64,000 nt of DNA. Source: CAZQVN01 sp964596775 (GTDB lineage Bacteria > Eisenbacteria > RBG-16-71-46 > JABDJR01 > JAWXBZ01). Of this stretch, positions 16,626-26,247 are shown piece by piece. The stretch is from NCBI GenBank assembly GCA_964596775.1, contig CAZQVN010000014.1, positions 21,582 to 85,581 of the forward strand, read 5' to 3'. The notes beneath the pieces were generated by a model, which made no database searches, was not told the DNA's origin, and saw nothing but the letters and a program-made list of their open reading frames with translations. Position numbers and translations under genes: made by a program. The stretch's first letter is position 1; each line of letters begins with the position of its first letter.

Positions 16626-17564
16626 TCAGGCTCCGATTTCCAGCATGCGCTGGATCGGCTTCAGGGCCCGCAGCCGGACGTCCTCCGGCAGCGTGATCTC
16701 CGGCTTCAGGTCGCGGAGCGCCAGGTAGACCTTTTCCAGCGTGTTCAGTTTCATGAACGGACAGGTGTTGCAGGAGCAGCCGTTGGACGCCGGGGCCGGA
16801 ATGAACGTCTTGTGGGGCGCCCGCTTCTGCATCTGGTGGATGATCCCCGGCTCGGTGGCGATGATCAGCGTGTCCGCCGAGCTCTCGATCGCGAACCTGA
16901 GGATCGACGACGTCGATCCGATGTGATCGGCGTGCCGGAGCACCCGCTCGTCGCACTCCGGGTGCGCGAGGACCGGCGCGCCCGGGTTCCGGTGCTTGAG
17001 GCCGACGATCTCCCGTTCGTTGAACAGTTCATGAACGAGGCACGACCCTGGCCAGAGCACCATGTCGCGCCCGGTCTGCTGGATGACCCAGCGGCCGAGG
17101 TGCTGGTCCGGGGCGAAGACGATCGGAGTTCCCGCGGGCACCGAGTTCACGACCTTCACCGCGTTGCTCGACGTGCAGATGATGTCGGACAGCGCCTTCA
17201 CGTCGGCGGAACAGTTGATGTAGGAGATCACCGTGTGGCCGGGGTAGCGCTCGAGAAATTTCTCGAACAGCGGCCCGGGGCATCCCTCGGCCAGCGAGCA
17301 GCCGGCCTCGAGGTCGGGCAGGATGACCTTCTTCGTCGGGTTCACGATCTTCGCCGTTTCGGCCATGAAGTGCACGCCGGCGAACAGGATGACGTCGGCG
17401 TTCGTCTCGGCGGCCTGCTGCGACAGCTGGAGCGAGTCTCCGACGAAGTCCGCCACGTCCTGGATTTCCGACTCCTGGTAGTAGTGGGCCAGCAGGACGG
17501 CGTTCCGCTCCTTCTTGAGGCGGACGATTTCGGATTCCAGGTCGAGCAACGGCGAAACGGTCAT
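16626..17564 (-). CDS. nadA: Quinolinate synthase A
   Basis: 4Fe-4S enzyme that condenses iminoaspartate and dihydroxyacetone phosphate to quinolinate in NAD synthesis. 312 residues from ATG 17564. Motifs are LLAHYYQESEIQDVADFVGDS, FAGVHFMAETAKI, the first Cys region SYINCSADVKA, WPGSCLVHE, and the C-terminal CSCNTCPFMKLN. ATG 17564 has GAGGAGA just upstream. An in-frame ATG pair at 17589-17594 lies 11 nt after TAAAAT, so a longer leaderless form starting there is possible. nadB and nadC are not nearby. Confidence 0.96.
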   Translation of the reverse strand: MTVSPLLDLESEIVRLKKERNAVLLAHYYQESEIQDVADFVGDSLQLSQQAAETNADVILFAGVHFMAETAKIVNPTKKVILPDLEAGCSLAEGCPGPLFEKFLERYPGHTVISYINCSADVKALSDIICTSSNAVKVVNSVPAGTPIVFAPDQHLGRWVIQQTGRDMVLWPGSCLVHELFNEREIVGLKHRNPGAPVLAHPECDERVLRHADHIGSTSSILRFAIESSADTLIIATEPGIIHQMQKRAPHKTFIPAPASNGCSCNTCPFMKLNTLEKVYLALRDLKPEITLPEDVRLRALKPIQRMLEIGA

Positions 17565-17641
17565 CGGGTCTCCTCGGCGCGGCAGGCGCATCATTCGGCG
17601 CGGCGATTTTAGCAGGTCTGGCGGCATTGCTGTACCTCTGG

Positions 17642-17647
17642 TAGCGT
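17642..17647 (+). promoter_or_regulatory. -10-like element next to thpR start
   Basis: TAGCGT ends 8 nt before the thpR ATG at 17656. No Shine-Dalgarno sequence or good -35 is seen. This is a weak leaderless candidate. Confidence 0.25.
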
Positions 17648-17655
17648 TCGTTGCG

Positions 17656-18243
17656 ATGTCAGCTCCACGGGAGACGATTCGAACTTTCCTCGCGGTGTAC
17701 CCGGACCCGGGCACGCTGGCCCGCATTGCGGATGCAACCGCGCGCTTCCGCGGACGTACTGATGCCGTCCGCTGGACGCCCGATCACCAGCTCCACTTCA
17801 CGCTCCGCTTCTTCGGCGACCTCGACCTGGCGGAAAGGCGCGCGGTCGTCGGCGCGCTGGATGACGTGGCGCCCGGGCTTTCGCCGGTGTCGCTGGCCCT
17901 GCGCGGGACGGGCGCGTTTCCCGGGTGGAGCCGGCCGCGGGTGATCTGGGTCGGGGCGGGGTCCGGAGGCGACGAGCTTGAAGCGATGGCCCGCCGGTTC
18001 GACCAGGCGTTCGAGGCTGCCGGGCTCGGCCGGGCCGACAAGCCGTTCCGGGCGCACCTGACGATCGGGAGGGTCCGGGAGGGGCGATCGATCGCACCCG
18101 GAGTCCTGAACGACCTGCGGGCGTGTCCGCTGTCCGCGCCGGCGTTTCGTGTCGGCACGGTCCGGCTCATGGGCAGCCGGCTTGGACCGTCCGGGGCGGC
18201 GCACACGGAACTGTACGAAATCCCGCTCGGGGAGGATTCATGA
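17656..18243 (+). CDS. thpR: RNA 2',3'-cyclic phosphodiesterase (LigT/ThpR family)
   Basis: 195 residues with the 2H phosphoesterase layout: two H-x-T motifs, HFT at residue 47 (HFTLRFFGDL) and HLT at residue 134 (RAHLTIGRVREG). It also has RTFLAVYPDP at the N-terminus and a C-terminal VRLMGSRLGPSGAAHTELYEI strand. These enzymes hydrolyse 2',3'-cyclic phosphate ends of RNA and were historically described as 2'-5' RNA ligases. It is divergent from nadA. The serine hydrolase gene follows closely, so they may share a transcript. Confidence 0.92.
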   Translation: MSAPRETIRTFLAVYPDPGTLARIADATARFRGRTDAVRWTPDHQLHFTLRFFGDLDLAERRAVVGALDDVAPGLSPVSLALRGTGAFPGWSRPRVIWVGAGSGGDELEAMARRFDQAFEAAGLGRADKPFRAHLTIGRVREGRSIAPGVLNDLRACPLSAPAFRVGTVRLMGSRLGPSGAAHTELYEIPLGEDS

Positions 18244-18303
18244 GTGACGACCCGCGCAGAGGGATTGCCGAAGCACACCGACATCAAAAGGAGAAGAAAC
18301 CCG

Positions 18304-19947
18304 GTGAGACCGATGACGACCTTCATGCTGGTCCTGTTCCTTTCCGCAAGCGCCGTTTCGGCCGCCGAGGTCCCCGCCGACGTCCGGGCCAATGTCGCCC
18401 GGCGCGTCGACCGGGGATCCGCCGTGGGCGCGGTCATCGCCCTGATCGATTCCACCGGCACGACGTTCTGGAGCCATGGTTCGAAGACCCTCGAAGTGTC
18501 CCCGGTTTCCGAAACCACGGTCTTCGAGATCGGCTCCGTCACGAAGGTGTTCACGAGCCTGGCGCTGGCCGGAATGGTCAACGAAGGGCTGGTGACGCTC
18601 GACGACGCCGCGGCGTCGCTCATGCCCGCCGGGGCCGCGGTCCCGTCCCGGAACGGGGCGGAGATCACACTGGGCAGCCTGGCGTATCACCGGTCCGGCC
18701 TGCCCCGGCTGCCCGACAACCTGGCCCCCGCCGATCCGGAAAATCCCTACGCGGGCTACGGTGAGGCGCAGCTGCTCGCGTTCCTGGCCGTTTACGCGCT
18801 TCCCCGGGATGTCGGGGCGGAGTACGAGTACTCGAACTTCGGCACGGGCTACCTCGGTTATCTCCTGGCCCGCAAGGCCGGGGTTTCCTTCGAGGAGATG
18901 ATCCGCGCCCGCATCCTCGATCCGCTCGGCATGAAGGACACGGGAATCACGCCGACCGCGGACCAGGAGGCCAGGATGGCCACCGGTCACGACAACGGCC
19001 GACCGGCGAAAAACTGGGACTTCGATGCCCTGGCCGGCGCCGGCGCCCTCCGGTCCACGGCCGCGGACATGGCCCGGTTCGTGCGCGCGGCCATGGGGCT
19101 CGACGTCACACCGCTCGCGAGGGATTTTGCCCTGATGCTCGAGGATCGGAAGGAGATGGGGGTGGCCACGATGAAAGTCGGCGTGGGATGGCACATCCAG
19201 AATTCCGCCGGCACCACCGCGGTCTGGCACAACGGCGGAACCGGCGGATTCCGGAGTTTCATCGGGTTCCGCCCGGCCACGAACACGGGCGTCGTCGTCC
19301 TGACGAACTCCACCGAGAGCATGGACGACGTCGGTTTCCATCTTCTCGATGCGCAGTATCCGCTGGACGAGCCGAAAGTCATCGTGACCGTGGCGCCGAC
19401 CGTGCTGGACGGCTACGTGGGGTATTACGAACTCGCGCCCGGCGTCATGGTCCACATCACCCGGGACGGGGCGCAGCTCATGGCCCAGGTCACCGGGCAG
19501 GGGCGGGTGCCGATCTTCGCGGACTCCGACTCCACGTTCTTCTACAAGGTGGTGGACGCCCGCGTGGAGTTCCGGCGCGGCGCCGGGGACCGGGTCGACC
19601 GGCTGATCCTCGACCAGAACGGGCAGCATCCCGCCGTGCGGCGGGACGACTACGTGCCGCCGACGCGCACCGAGATCGCCGTCTCCCCCGAAATCCTGAG
19701 AACCTACGCGGGGCGTTACCAGCTCCAGCCCGGCGTGATGTTCGACGTCCGCCTGGAGGGGTCGCAGCTCACCGCGAAGCTCACCGGCCAGCCGGCCTAT
19801 CCGGTCTTTCCGGAGTCGGAGACGCTCTTCTTCTACAAGGTCGTGGAGGCGCAGCTCGAGTTCCGGAAGGACGACTCCGGAGCGGTCACCGGCGTTGTCC
19901 TGCACCAGGGAGGGATCAGCCAGCCCGCCGAAAGAGTGGGGGACTGA
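18304..19947 (+). CDS. Secreted serine hydrolase (beta-lactamase/class C family) with two C-terminal repeats
   Basis: 547 residues from a GTG at 18304, preceded by AAGGAGAAG. An in-frame GTG at 18244 is possible but has no Shine-Dalgarno sequence. The signal peptide (TFMLVLFLSASAVSA) is followed by a beta-lactamase fold: catalytic SVTK (Ser78, Lys81), YSN at 176-178, and HNGGTGG in place of the KTG triad. Two tandem C-terminal repeats, GYVGYYELAPGVMVHI and TYAGRYQLQPGVMFDV, each end in a FFYKVVxAxxEFR segment and resemble the DUF3471-type domain. Probably a periplasmic or surface peptidase or esterase; the substrate is unknown. Confidence 0.9.
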   Translation: MRPMTTFMLVLFLSASAVSAAEVPADVRANVARRVDRGSAVGAVIALIDSTGTTFWSHGSKTLEVSPVSETTVFEIGSVTKVFTSLALAGMVNEGLVTLDDAAASLMPAGAAVPSRNGAEITLGSLAYHRSGLPRLPDNLAPADPENPYAGYGEAQLLAFLAVYALPRDVGAEYEYSNFGTGYLGYLLARKAGVSFEEMIRARILDPLGMKDTGITPTADQEARMATGHDNGRPAKNWDFDALAGAGALRSTAADMARFVRAAMGLDVTPLARDFALMLEDRKEMGVATMKVGVGWHIQNSAGTTAVWHNGGTGGFRSFIGFRPATNTGVVVLTNSTESMDDVGFHLLDAQYPLDEPKVIVTVAPTVLDGYVGYYELAPGVMVHITRDGAQLMAQVTGQGRVPIFADSDSTFFYKVVDARVEFRRGAGDRVDRLILDQNGQHPAVRRDDYVPPTRTEIAVSPEILRTYAGRYQLQPGVMFDVRLEGSQLTAKLTGQPAYPVFPESETLFFYKVVEAQLEFRKDDSGAVTGVVLHQGGISQPAERVGD

Positions 19948-19959
19948 CCACCGCGCCCG

Positions 19960-19988
19960 TTGACAGGAGCGGCACCCGCTCGTACCCT
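19960..19988 (+). promoter_or_regulatory. Sigma-70-type promoter for recA
   Basis: TTGACA (19960-19965), a 17-nt spacer and TACCCT (19983-19988). It leaves a leader of about 65 nt that ends in GAGGAG before the recA ATG. No LexA-type operator was recognised with confidence. Confidence 0.65.
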
Positions 19989-20061
19989 GAGCCCTGAGAA
20001 ATTCCCCGTTCGACACGCGCGCAGTACCGTCCTGGACACCCGTCGAGGAGAGCATCACATC

Positions 20062-21192
20062 ATGTCCGGAAACACAGGTTCCACGAACACCGTCTCCAAG
20101 GAAAAGCAGAAGGCGCTGGAAAACGCGATCACCGGGATCGAGCGTCAGTTCGGCAAGGGCTCGATCATGAAGCTGGGCGGGGAGCATCCCGTCCGCCAGC
20201 GCGTCGCTTCCATTCCGACGGGTTCGATCGCCCTCGACGCGGCGCTCGGCATCGGCGGCGTTCCCCGCGGCCGGGTCGTCGAGATCTTCGGCCCGGAAGC
20301 CTCGGGAAAGACCACGCTCACGCTGTCGATCATCGCCCAGGCCCAGAAGATGGGGGGCAACTGCGTGTTCATCGACGCGGAGCACGCGCTCCCCGCGGAG
20401 TACGCGGCCATGCTCGGCGTCGATCTCGACAATCTCCACGTCAGCCAGCCCGACACGGGGGAGGAGGCGCTGGAGATCGCCGATCAGCTCGTCCGCTCCG
20501 GGGCCATCGACGTCGTCGTCATCGACTCGGTGGCGGCACTCGTGCCGAAGGCGGAAATCGAGGGGGAGATGGGGGACAGCCACGTCGGCCTCCAGGCCCG
20601 CCTCATGTCGCAGGCGCTGCGCAAGCTCACCGGCTCCATCTCCAAGTCGAACACCACCGTCATCTTCATCAACCAGATCCGCATGAAGATCGGCGTGATG
20701 TTCGGCAGCCCGGAAACGACCTCCGGCGGCAACGCGCTCAAGTTCTACGCGTCCGTCCGGCTCGACATCCGGCGCATCGCGTCGATCAAGGACGGCGACC
20801 AGGCCATCGGCAACCGCTGCAAGGTCAAGGTCGTGAAGAACAAGTGCGCGGCGCCGTTCCGCCAGGCGGAGTTCGATCTCTACTTTGCCGAGGGGATCAG
20901 CAAGGCCGGCGAGCTGCTGGATCTCGGCGTGGACAAGGGGATCATCGAGAAGAGCGGCACCTGGATGTCGTACGGCTCGGAGCGTCTCGGCCAGGGGCGC
21001 GAGAACTCGCGCCAGTTCCTCCGCAGCAATCCGGAGATCTTCGCCGAGATCGAGGCGAAGGTCCGCGCCGCCCTGGGGATCGGTCCCCAGGTCATCGAGG
21101 CCGCGGCCGCCGAGGCGGACGCGGAAGCCGACGCGGCGCTGGAGACGGCCGGGGCCGGCAATGGCAAGCGGTCCGGCAAGTCGAAGTCCTGA
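20062..21192 (+). CDS. recA: Recombinase RecA
   Basis: 376 residues. Strand-exchange ATPase and SOS coprotease. Landmarks are KGSIMKLG, SIALDAALGIGGVPRGRVVEI, Walker A GPEASGKTT, FIDAEHALPAEYA, VVVIDSVAALVPKAEIEGEMGD (Walker B and loop L1), and the L2 region INQIRMKIGVMFGSPETTSGG. The C-terminal tail is Ala/Asp/Glu-rich and ends Lys/Ser-rich. The ATG at 20062 has GAGGAG 10 nt upstream. recX follows 4 nt later. Confidence 0.98.
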   Translation: MSGNTGSTNTVSKEKQKALENAITGIERQFGKGSIMKLGGEHPVRQRVASIPTGSIALDAALGIGGVPRGRVVEIFGPEASGKTTLTLSIIAQAQKMGGNCVFIDAEHALPAEYAAMLGVDLDNLHVSQPDTGEEALEIADQLVRSGAIDVVVIDSVAALVPKAEIEGEMGDSHVGLQARLMSQALRKLTGSISKSNTTVIFINQIRMKIGVMFGSPETTSGGNALKFYASVRLDIRRIASIKDGDQAIGNRCKVKVVKNKCAAPFRQAEFDLYFAEGISKAGELLDLGVDKGIIEKSGTWMSYGSERLGQGRENSRQFLRSNPEIFAEIEAKVRAALGIGPQVIEAAAAEADAEADAALETAGAGNGKRSGKSKS

Positions 21193-21196
21193 TCGG

Positions 21197-21706
21197 ATGG
21201 CGGGCGTCAAGCCCGAGCGGGTCCGGGATCCGGAAAAGATTCGCGAGCTGGCGCTCACGGCCCTGGAACGCCGCCGGCGCACGCGTTCGGAACTGTCCCG
21301 GATTCTGCGCCGCAAGGGGGTTCGGCCCGCGGATTACGATCCGATCCTCGATCGCCTGACCGAGGTCGGCCTGATCGACGATCTCGAATATGCCCGTGTG
21401 TTCATCGCGCGCCGTGCGGCCTCGAAGCCGCGCGGCGCTCGTCTTTTGCGGAACGAACTCCTCGTGAAGGGAGTGGCGCCCGACCTCATCGATACCGCGC
21501 TCGACGAGCGCGACGAGGAGGCGGACCCGGTCGACGACGCGCTGCGCGCCCTGAAGCCCCGTATCGCGCGACTGGCGGCGCTCGAACCGCGCGACCGCAA
21601 GGCGAAGGCCTGGCAGTACCTGGCCCGCCGCGGCTTTTCCGGCGACGTCATCGAGCGGGCGGTGCGGGCGATGGGGAAGGATCTCGAGGCGGATGATTTC
21701 GAGTAA
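21197..21706 (+). CDS. recX: Regulatory protein RecX
   Basis: 169 residues, a helical-repeat protein that binds and modulates RecA filaments. It shows ALTALERRRRTRSELSRILRRKG, LDRLTEVGLIDDLEYARVFI, KPRGARLLRNELLVKGVA and WQYLARRGFSGDVIERAV, the triple three-helix repeats of RecX. It starts 4 nt after the recA stop and is in the same operon. Its 3' end overlaps the proposed ATG of the S9 peptidase by 14 nt. Confidence 0.94.
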   Translation: MAGVKPERVRDPEKIRELALTALERRRRTRSELSRILRRKGVRPADYDPILDRLTEVGLIDDLEYARVFIARRAASKPRGARLLRNELLVKGVAPDLIDTALDERDEEADPVDDALRALKPRIARLAALEPRDRKAKAWQYLARRGFSGDVIERAVRAMGKDLEADDFE

Positions 21707-23866
21707 GGGCGTGATGCCGCTGTTCCTGGCGGCGGCGCTCACGGTCTTCCCGCCCCCGGTTCCCGGCGCGCCGATCGACCTCTCCGAAATTCTGAGCCTG
21801 AGGACCCCTCGCGACGTGGCGCTCTCGCCGGACGGTTCGCAGGTGGCGTTCACGGTCGGCTGGACGGACACGGCATCCGGGCGGTCGATGTCGGAGATCC
21901 GGATCGCGGAAACGGGCGGCACCCGGGAACCGGTCGTTCTCGTTCCGGCTTCGAAAGGACCCTGGTCGCCGGCGTTCTCTCCCGACGGAACCACCGTGGC
22001 GTTCTTTTCGGTGGACGGGAGCGGCCGCCAGGTCTGGACCGTGCCCGTTGCCGGCGGTTCCCCCGGGAAACTCACGAAGGCGAATCCGGTCCGGAGCTTC
22101 CGCTGGATGCCGGACGGGAGCGGGGTCGTCACGCTCGTGGAATCGCCGGGGCAGGCCCGTTCCTCCGACCCGGTGATCGAGGGCGCGCCGCGACCGAAGC
22201 TGGAGTTTCAGTTCACGGCGCTGGACGGTTCGATCCGGCGCACGCTGTTCCGGGGCGATGCCGGCATCGACGACTGGGACATCGATTCCGACGGTGCCCG
22301 CATCGTCTTTTCCTCGAACGGAACCGGCGTGCCGGATCACGAGAATCGGTTCGACCTGTACGTGGCGACGCCGGCCGACGGAAGCGCGCGGCGGCTGACG
22401 TCCCGCTTCGGGCCGGAAACGCATCCGAGGTTTTCCCCGGATGGAACGGTCGTGGCGTTTCAGGCGGATCAGGATACATCCGTCACATTTTCGCAGGAGG
22501 AGATTTTTATCGTGAAGACAGCGGGTGGAGCGCCGGTCTGCCTCACGGCGGCCTGCGACTACCCGGTGACCGCTCCGCAGTGGCGGCNNNNNNNNNNNNN
22601 NNNNNNNNNNNNNNNNNNNNNNNNNNNNNNNNNNNNNNNNNNNNNNNNNNNNNNNNNNNNNNNNNNNNNNNNNNNNNNNNNNNNNNNCCGGTCTGCCTCA
22701 CGGCGGCCTGCGACTACCCGGTGACCGCTCCGCAGTGGCGGCCCGACGGAACCGCGGTCGTTGCGGAACTCGCGGGACGGGCCACGAACTCGATCGTGGA
22801 AATCCCGCTCGACGGTTCTTTCGATCCGGAGGGGGACTGGCCCGATCCGAACCCCGACCCGAAGGATCGACCGGAGCCTTCGACGTACAGAGCCGTACTG
22901 GATTACTTTTGGAGCAGCTTCGACTCCGGCGTGGCCCTCGCCGCGGACCTGCGGGCGTTCATCAGCGAACCGTCCTGGAGTGCCGGAGCCTGCGCGTTCG
23001 TGGTTGTCAGGAGCGAAGACCGGAGCGGGCTGAGGAGGCGCGGGCGCGCCATCAAGTTCGGCCGGGCGGAAGGGGGGCGCCCGCCCGCCTATCATCAAGC
23101 GCCCTCCATCAACGCCATCACCTGGATCTCCTCCGACGGCACGGAAATCGGCGGGCTGCTCTACGGGAACGGCAGTCGCAATCTCCCCACCATCGTGATC
23201 CTCCACGGCGGCCCCTACAACCGCGCCACCGCCCGTCTCGGCGGCAGCGACACGGCCGTTGTCCTGGCCTCCCGCGGCTACCTCGTGTTCATGCCGAACT
23301 ACCGGGGGAGCAAGGGTTACGGCGAAGCGTTCGGACAGGCGCTCCGCGGCGACCCCGGGCGCCTCGAACTCGAGGACATCCACACGGGCCTCGACAGCCT
23401 GATCGCCCGGGGGCTTGCGGATCCGGACAGACTCGGTATCCTCGGCTGGTCGTACGGCGGGTATCTCGTGAACATGGCGATCGCCACGTCGCAGCGTTTC
23501 CGGGCGGCCGTTTCGATGTACGGCATGTCGAGCCTCGAAAACGATTTCTATTTCGGCGAATCGCCGTCGTACGAACTCGAGTACTTCGGCGGGGCGCCGT
23601 GGGACAAGCCGGACCTGTACCGGGAGCGCTCGCCGCTGACGCATGTCGCCGGAGTCAGGACGCCGCTCCTGCTTCTGCACGGCGAGAACGACGCCAAGGT
23701 GTCCGTGATGCACGCGAAAGCGATGTGGACGGCCCTCACGACGCTCGACCGGACCGTGGAACTCGTCCGCTATCCGGGCGAGGGGCACGGGTTCCGGCAG
23801 TACGGACACAAGATCGACGCCGCCCGTCGGACGACGGCGTGGTTCGACACTCATTTGAGAAAGTGA
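21693..23866 (+). CDS. S9 family serine peptidase (prolyl oligopeptidase type), interrupted by assembly gap
   Basis: The raw sequence is broken by 100 N. Removing 155 bp (N run plus one 55-bp repeat) restores a single 672-residue frame. The signal peptide (PLFLAAALTVFPPPVPG) is followed by an N-terminal beta-propeller with TolB-like SPDG repeats and a C-terminal alpha/beta hydrolase. The nucleophile is GWSYGG (Ser535), Asp is in GENDAKV (Asp615) and His in GEGHGF (His647), numbered after collapse. This matches acylaminoacyl/dipeptidyl peptidases, probably periplasmic. ATG 21693 lies inside recX; an in-frame GTG 21711 or ATG 21714 gives a tidier signal peptide. Confidence 0.9.
22533..22742. 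other. Assembly gap: 100 N flanked by identical 55-bp repeats
   Basis: Positions 22533-22587 and 22688-22742 are identical and flank exactly 100 N. Collapsing the gap joins the propeller and catalytic halves of the S9 peptidase in frame. Repeat and gap lengths are the same as at 6818-7027. Confidence 0.95.
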
Positions 23867-23870
23867 AACC

Positions 23871-25598
23871 ATGACCCGTTCGCATGCCGGTCTCCCGGCG
23901 CTCGTGATGATCGCCGCCCTGTTCGGTCCTGCCGCCGCGGGAGCGCAGAGAGCCGTTGCGGAAAACCCGGTCATTCCGGAGCCCGATCCGGTGCCTGTGG
24001 ACATCGCCGCTCCGGCGGTGACCCCTTCCGTGATCTTCTACCAGGGGCGACTGACCGACGCCGGCGGGACTCCGCGGTCGGGTCCGGTCACGCTGGCCAT
24101 CTCGCTGTATGCCGGCGCGTCGTCGGCCACGCCCCTCTGGACGGAAACGCATACCCTGGTGCCGCTGACCGACGGTGTGTTCAGCCTCCTGCTCGGCAGC
24201 CTCACCCCGTTTCCGGTCAACGCGTGGACGGATCCGGACCGGTTCCTCGGAATCTCCGTGGACGGTACGCCGGAACTGACGCCGCGGCTCCGCCTTGCGT
24301 CGGTGCCGTTCGCCATGGAGGCGAACCGGCTGAACGGCAAGAGGTCCACCGACTTCGACACGTTCGGCTCCGCGGCGATCGCCGCCGCCGGGCTGGCATC
24401 GCAGCTCAACGGCTCCGACGGCGATCCGCCCAACAGCGGATCGAACCAGGTGCACTGGAACAACCTCTACGGCATGCCCGCCGGATTCGCGGACGGCGTG
24501 GATTCCGTCGGCGCGGGCGTGACGGTGCACGGGCAGCTGACCGGCCTCTCCGCCAACGACCACCCGCAGTACGCGCTGAACTCGGTGCTGCAGGTGTCCG
24601 ACGGGAGCGCCCCGAACCTCGGCTCCAACCGCGTGCACTGGGACAACCTCGGCGGCGTTCCGGCGCCGCTCGTGAGCCAGCAGCTGCCGAAGGAGTGGAT
24701 CACGGCCGGATCCCTCGACTCCACCCGGGTGGCCGCGGGCGGGCTCCGCGGCGCGAACATGGCCCTGGAGAGCATCGGGGCGGATCGCCTCGTTCCGGCG
24801 TCGATCGGTTCGCTGCAGGTGGCGGACGGCTCCCTCTCGGGTATCGACATCCAGAACGAGTCGGTCACCGGCACCGACATCCAGAACGGCAGCCTCACCG
24901 GTCTCGACATCCAGGACGAATCGATCCTCACCAACGACATCACCAACGGAACGATCCTCGGCGTGGACGTGGCCCTGTCCACGATCACCGGGGCGCACAT
25001 CGAGGACGGGTCGATCAACGCGGAGGACCTGGCGCCGGGGATCGTCACCGGGATGACGCTCGCCGACAGTTCGATCGCGGGGCAGAAGCTGGTCACCGGA
25101 GCGGTGGGTCCGAGGGAACTGGCGAACAACACCGTGGACGGCTCGAAGGTGGTGGACGGCTCGCTCGGCGCGGCGGAGCTCAAGGAGCCCCCGGGCGTGG
25201 CGTTCCGGAACCTGACCGGTTTCGCGGCCACGGTGGACAGCACGTCCGGCCAGGACATTCTCGCGGTGACGATGAACAGCCCCGGCCCCGGTTTCGTGAT
25301 CGTTCACGGGGCGGCCCAGGTCTTTCTGCTGCACGACATCGGGATGGCTTCGACGGTGACGCTGGCCCTGTCGACGGTCAGCGGCGACGTGCCGGATTCC
25401 ACGAACGCGGAGATTGCGCTCCCGGGCAGTTTTTCCTCGGAGCTCTACATCTTTCCGGTGGTCACCCAGAACGTGTTCCCCGTCCAGGCCGCCGGCCCGG
25501 TGACGTTCTACCTCACCGCGAAGAAGGGCACCCAGGTGCGCGACCCGAGCCTGCATGACGTGAGGATCCAGGCCACGTACGTTCCGCGGGAGTATTAG
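23871..25598 (+). CDS. Secreted fibre-like protein with decapeptide repeats
   Basis: 575 residues with a signal peptide ending near GPAAAGAQ. An N-terminal domain (IFYQGRLTDAGGTPRSGPV, FSLLLGS) resembles those found in many surface and tail-fibre-like proteins. Two copies of GSNxVHWxNLxGxP follow. Residues about 319-428 are eleven tandem 10-residue units of the form (D/N)GS(L/I/V)xGxDIx, such as NGSLTGLDIQ. A C-terminal beta domain ends the protein. Regular ten-residue spacing with small and aliphatic residues suggests a beta-helical or trimeric fibre at the cell surface. It starts 4 nt after the S9 peptidase. No enzyme motif was seen. Confidence 0.75.
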   Translation: MTRSHAGLPALVMIAALFGPAAAGAQRAVAENPVIPEPDPVPVDIAAPAVTPSVIFYQGRLTDAGGTPRSGPVTLAISLYAGASSATPLWTETHTLVPLTDGVFSLLLGSLTPFPVNAWTDPDRFLGISVDGTPELTPRLRLASVPFAMEANRLNGKRSTDFDTFGSAAIAAAGLASQLNGSDGDPPNSGSNQVHWNNLYGMPAGFADGVDSVGAGVTVHGQLTGLSANDHPQYALNSVLQVSDGSAPNLGSNRVHWDNLGGVPAPLVSQQLPKEWITAGSLDSTRVAAGGLRGANMALESIGADRLVPASIGSLQVADGSLSGIDIQNESVTGTDIQNGSLTGLDIQDESILTNDITNGTILGVDVALSTITGAHIEDGSINAEDLAPGIVTGMTLADSSIAGQKLVTGAVGPRELANNTVDGSKVVDGSLGAAELKEPPGVAFRNLTGFAATVDSTSGQDILAVTMNSPGPGFVIVHGAAQVFLLHDIGMASTVTLALSTVSGDVPDSTNAEIALPGSFSSELYIFPVVTQNVFPVQAAGPVTFYLTAKKGTQVRDPSLHDVRIQATYVPREY

Positions 25599-25601
25599 CG
25601 G

Positions 25602-25636
25602 CGAGCCGCCCGCGCGTCCTGCCCGCGGGCGGCTCG
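25602..25636. terminator. Bidirectional hairpin between convergent genes
   Basis: A perfect 13-bp inverted repeat, CGAGCCGCCCGCG (25602-25614) and CGCGGGCGGCTCG (25624-25636), with a 9-nt loop. It lies between the stops of the fibre gene and the parvulin gene. No long T-run is present on either side. Confidence 0.65.
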
Positions 25637-25647
25637 TCAATACGTTC

Positions 25648-26211
25648 CTACTTCAGGCGCTTGATGATGTGCCAGCCGTACGGGCTCGTCTTCGGATCGA
25701 ACTCGGCGATGTCGATGTTGCCCGGAGAAATCGCGAAGCCGACGTCGCCGAACGCGGCCACCATCTTGTCCCGCTGGAACTCGCCCTCCTTCGGCGGCAC
25801 ACCCTTGTTGGCCATCGAGTAGATCCCGGGAGCCGAGTCGTTCGTCCACTGGACGCACAGCGTGTCGAAGTCGGAACCCATGCGGGCCATCTCGAGGATC
25901 TCGTGGGCGAGATTCTTCGCCTCCTCCTTCGTTCTGGAGATCGGTCGGCCGGGGAGGCTTCCGTCGAACGCGATCAGGATGTGCTGCACGGTCACGTGCT
26001 GGGGCGTGACCTTCGGGGCGACGGGGATCGTTTCCTTTTTGTATTTCGACATGTCCACCTTGACTTCGGCCTTGGCCTCCGCCGCGGGCTTCGAGGCCGG
26101 AGCCGAAGCCGGGGCCGTGCCGTCGGGGGTGTGCGCGGACGCGGTGCCCGCGATCAGGGACAGCGCGATCGCCGCCGCGGACGCAATTTCGAAAGAGCGA
26201 TTCCTGAGCAT
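25648..26211 (-). CDS. Secreted parvulin-type peptidylprolyl isomerase
   Basis: 187 residues from ATG 26211 with GGAGG upstream. The signal peptide (AIALSLIAGTASAH) is followed by an Ala/Pro/Ser/Lys-rich linker and one rotamase domain: VTVQHILIAFDG, RTKEEAKNLAHEILEMARMGSDFDTLC, VPPKEGEFQRDKMVAAFGDVGFAISPG and SPYGWHIIKRL. It is likely a periplasmic folding factor. The gene is monocistronic and divergent from alaS. Confidence 0.9.
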   Translation of the reverse strand: MLRNRSFEIASAAAIALSLIAGTASAHTPDGTAPASAPASKPAAEAKAEVKVDMSKYKKETIPVAPKVTPQHVTVQHILIAFDGSLPGRPISRTKEEAKNLAHEILEMARMGSDFDTLCVQWTNDSAPGIYSMANKGVPPKEGEFQRDKMVAAFGDVGFAISPGNIDIAEFDPKTSPYGWHIIKRLK

Positions 26212-26247
26212 GCAAGTCCTCCATTGAGTGATCGTGACGAGGGGGCG

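Noticed and set aside
18238..21315. A 1025-codon minus-strand frame across the serine hydrolase and recA
   Set aside because: Shadow of GC-rich coding sequence; recA and the hydrolase on the plus strand have all catalytic motifs.
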